64,000 nt of DNA from Bacteroidia bacterium. GTDB lineage: Bacteria; Bacteroidota; Bacteroidia; J057. Shown piece by piece: positions 61,747 to 64,000 of the stretch; position 1 is the first letter of the stretch; every line of letters starts with the position of its first letter. A model generated the notes under the pieces. It was given only the letters and a program-made list of their open reading frames with translations. It was not told the DNA's origin and did not search any database. Position numbers and translations under genes: made by a program. The stretch lies in assembly GCA_022760475.1 (NCBI GenBank), contig JALEFZ010000043.1:34334-98333 (forward strand). The letters are read 5' to 3'.

Positions 61747-64000
61747 ATGAGTACTCCTAAATACTGGAGAGGACTAGATGAGTTGAATCAAACTCCAGAA
61801 TTCCTGGCAAGCGTCGAGAAGGAGTTTCCTACCGATAAACCCATGGACGAGGTTCTTGCTGAAACCAGCGACGAGTCCATGAATGTTACTGCCAACCGCC
61901 GAGACTTTTTGAAGTTCCTCGGGTTTGGTGTTACAGCAGCTACCCTGACAGCTTGTGCTGAAGGTCCTGTTAAAAAAGCCATTCCTTACGTTACCCGTCC
62001 GGACGACATTCCTGATGAAGTAAACCCTGGTGTGGCCAACTACTACGCCTCTACTGCTCCCTCCGGAAATCCAATCCTGGTTAAAACCCGCGAAGGTCGT
62101 CCCATCAAATTAGAAGGGAATCCCGATTCTTCAGTGAATAAAGGTGGTCTTTCTGCTTTGGATCAGGCAACTGTTCTTGATCTTTACGACAAAGATCGTG
62201 GACGTGGCCCAATGAAAGCCGGAAACCTTACTGATTGGGGATTACTTGACAGCGAAGTTGCTGACAAACTCAACAAGCTGAAAGGAACTGATTATCAAGT
62301 AAGAGTTGTTTCAAGTACTGTGATGAGCCCAACTACCCAGGCTATCATTGACGGTTTCCTGGCTCAATTCCCTGGTTCTGGAAAGCACGTACAGTACGAC
62401 GCAGTGTCTGTTTCTGCCCTTTCTAAAGTACATGAAAAAGGATTTGGTAAGCGCGCCATTCCTTCTTTCCACTTCAATAAAGCCATGACCATCGTAGGAT
62501 TCAACTGCGATTTTCTTGGTACATGGATCAATCCTGTAGGATTTGCTGCGGACTATACTGTTCACCGTGATCCTGATGGGAAAATGTCTCGCCACTACCA
62601 GTTTGAGTCTTTGATGACCATTACCGGTGCCAAGGCAGACTTGAGGTTTCCAATCAATCCTTCAAGCGAAGGTTTAGCTCTTCTAAACCTCTACAATAAG
62701 GTTGCCGCTAAACTAGGTAAGCCTTCTGTTCCTGGTGTAAAAGCCTTCGACGTTGCGATGAACGGCATCGAAGCTGCTGCGAGTGATCTGGTTAAAAATG
62801 CCGGAAAGTCTATCGTCGCTTCAGGCACAAACAATGTTGCCATCCAGACTGTGGTAGCTGCCATCAACGACATGCTTGGCAACTACGGTTCTACACTTGA
62901 TATCGTAAACGCTTCTCACCTTGCCAAAGGTGATGACGAAGCAATGGCTGAGTTGGTTTCTGACCTTAAAGGTGGAAAAGTTAAAGCTGTTCTGTTCCTT
63001 GATGCTAACCCGGTATACAACTCTACCCTTGGAGCTGAACTAAAAGAGGCATTGAAAAATGCTGACCTTACCTTGTCTTTTGCATGGAAAGGGGACGAGA
63101 CTTCTGAGTCTTGTGAATATGTTGCTACAAGCAGCCACTACCTCGAGTCATGGGGAGACGTTCAGCAGAGCGACACCCACCTTTCTTTGATGCAGCCTAC
63201 CATCCACCCCATTTATGACACCCGTCAGGCAGAAGATTCTCTGCTAAAATGGTCTGGCTCTTCAGAAAGCTATGTAGATTATCTTAAGACTTATTGGGAG
63301 AACAATGCTTTCCCTAAGCAAACTGAATATACTTCTTTCCGCAAGTTCTGGAATGAGTCATTGAGAAAGGGACTATTTGCCCTGGCTCCCTCTACTGGAA
63401 CTGCTACCATGAGCCTTACTGCCGAGGACGTAATGACCGAGGCCGATAAGCTGAAAGCCATGGCAAATGGAGCTGGTAGCGATTTCGAAGTTGTATTCTT
63501 CGAAAAAGTTGGAATCGGAAATGGTGATCAGGCCAACAACCCCTGGTTGCAGGAACTTCCTGATCCTATTAGCCGTGTAAGCTGGGACAACTATGTGAGT
63601 GTGCCTTACAGCTACGCTCAGGAAAATGGATTGAAGAATGAGGATGTACTAGCTGTTACAGTCGGTGGTACTACCATGAACCTTCCGGTATATATCCAGC
63701 CAGGTCAGGCTGCCAATACCCTGGCAATCGCTCTGGGTTATGGACGTACCAAGGGAGGTGTGGTTGCTGATAAGGTAAATGGAGAAAAAGTAAATGGTAA
63801 GAATGTAGGTGGTGGAAACGTTTACCCACTTACTGAAATGAAGGATGGAGCAGTTTCCTACATGAGAACAGGAGCTACTGCCTCTAAACTTGGATTTACT
63901 TATCCATTGGCATTGGTTCAGACCTTTAACACCCTTTATGATCCTGCAAAAGGTAAGGGAATCTTCAAGGACGACTATGATCGTACGGAAGAAATTGTAG
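61747..64000 (+). CDS. actB: Alternative complex III subunit B, molybdopterin-oxidoreductase-like, 3' end beyond window
   Basis: 751 codons are present from ATG 61747 with no stop; full ActB is about 1000 residues, so the 3' part carrying the iron-sulfur domain lies outside. A Tat-type signal is visible (NRRDFLKFLGFGVTAATLTAC, with the RR at about residue 50-51). The body is similar to molybdopterin oxidoreductases (ILVKTREGRPIKLEGNPDSS, MTIVGFNCDFLGTWINPVGF), but this subunit is known to lack the molybdopterin cofactor. It forms the periplasmic part of alternative complex III with ActA. Confidence 0.92.
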   Translation, partial: MSTPKYWRGLDELNQTPEFLASVEKEFPTDKPMDEVLAETSDESMNVTANRRDFLKFLGFGVTAATLTACAEGPVKKAIPYVTRPDDIPDEVNPGVANYYASTAPSGNPILVKTREGRPIKLEGNPDSSVNKGGLSALDQATVLDLYDKDRGRGPMKAGNLTDWGLLDSEVADKLNKLKGTDYQVRVVSSTVMSPTTQAIIDGFLAQFPGSGKHVQYDAVSVSALSKVHEKGFGKRAIPSFHFNKAMTIVGFNCDFLGTWINPVGFAADYTVHRDPDGKMSRHYQFESLMTITGAKADLRFPINPSSEGLALLNLYNKVAAKLGKPSVPGVKAFDVAMNGIEAAASDLVKNAGKSIVASGTNNVAIQTVVAAINDMLGNYGSTLDIVNASHLAKGDDEAMAELVSDLKGGKVKAVLFLDANPVYNSTLGAELKEALKNADLTLSFAWKGDETSESCEYVATSSHYLESWGDVQQSDTHLSLMQPTIHPIYDTRQAEDSLLKWSGSSESYVDYLKTYWENNAFPKQTEYTSFRKFWNESLRKGLFALAPSTGTATMSLTAEDVMTEADKLKAMANGAGSDFEVVFFEKVGIGNGDQANNPWLQELPDPISRVSWDNYVSVPYSYAQENGLKNEDVLAVTVGGTTMNLPVYIQPGQAANTLAIALGYGRTKGGVVADKVNGEKVNGKNVGGGNVYPLTEMKDGAVSYMRTGATASKLGFTYPLALVQTFNTLYDPAKGKGIFKDDYDRTEEIV

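Overview
The window is chromosomal DNA of a member of the Bacteroidota, most likely a marine or soil-type Cytophagales or Saprospirales relative. The grounds are two proteins with type IX secretion (T9SS) C-terminal sorting domains, a carboxypeptidase-regulatory/TonB-type outer-membrane receptor, a TPR-PD40-OmpA protein, alternative complex III genes, TAnnTTTG-type promoters, little Shine-Dalgarno signal and a moderate-to-low GC content. No rRNA, tRNA, CRISPR array, integrase, transposase or phage gene was seen. The genus cannot be fixed from this sequence.

Layout. 1-3.7 kb: the 3' part of kdsB, then nuoJ-nuoK-nuoL of respiratory complex I, closed by a terminator with no nuoM or nuoN. 3.9-9 kb: an outer-membrane receptor divergent from a LytS/LytTR two-component pair, then a transaldolase-like aldolase. 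9-12 kb: a large secreted cohesin/HYR protein flanked by repeat-rich intergenic DNA. 12.5-20 kb: a four-gene unit bounded by a promoter candidate and a strong terminator. It encodes a caspase-like CHAT protease with a degenerate STAND-like region, a giant membrane protein with TPR, WG and WD40 repeats, and two further membrane proteins. This is the most unusual region and resembles NTPase/caspase-type bacterial conflict or programmed-death systems. 20.2-22.6 kb: a heme lipoprotein, a beta-barrel and a diheme cytochrome, possibly an outer-membrane redox module.

22.7-36 kb: an orphan metal ABC permease with a DtxR-like palindrome, a methyltransferase, lipoproteins, a Nudix hydrolase, and a probable four-gene minus-strand operon (PhzF protein, TPR metallopeptidase, solitary DNA methyltransferase, secreted M1 aminopeptidase). 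36-48 kb: mostly housekeeping genes (TlpA-like thioredoxin, purD, htpG, quinone oxidoreductase, membrane nucleotide cyclase, rarA, DoxX-like), then an ECF sigma factor with a TPR-fused anti-sigma-like partner. Divergent from these is a two-beta-sandwich protein ending in a segment that looks like an effector-associated domain (EAD11-like), a second possible link to conflict systems.

49.6-64 kb: a PorE-like OmpA protein, queE, a TPR histidine kinase, a solitary nuoF, a DEAD-box-type helicase with a DEGD motif, a YpdA/Bdr-like reductase, and the start of an alternative complex III operon (actA, actB running off the window). Complex I genes are split between 0.7-3.6 kb and 54.7 kb. Three copies of a short MITE-like element with inverted ends lie near 9.1, 12.2 and 46.7 kb.
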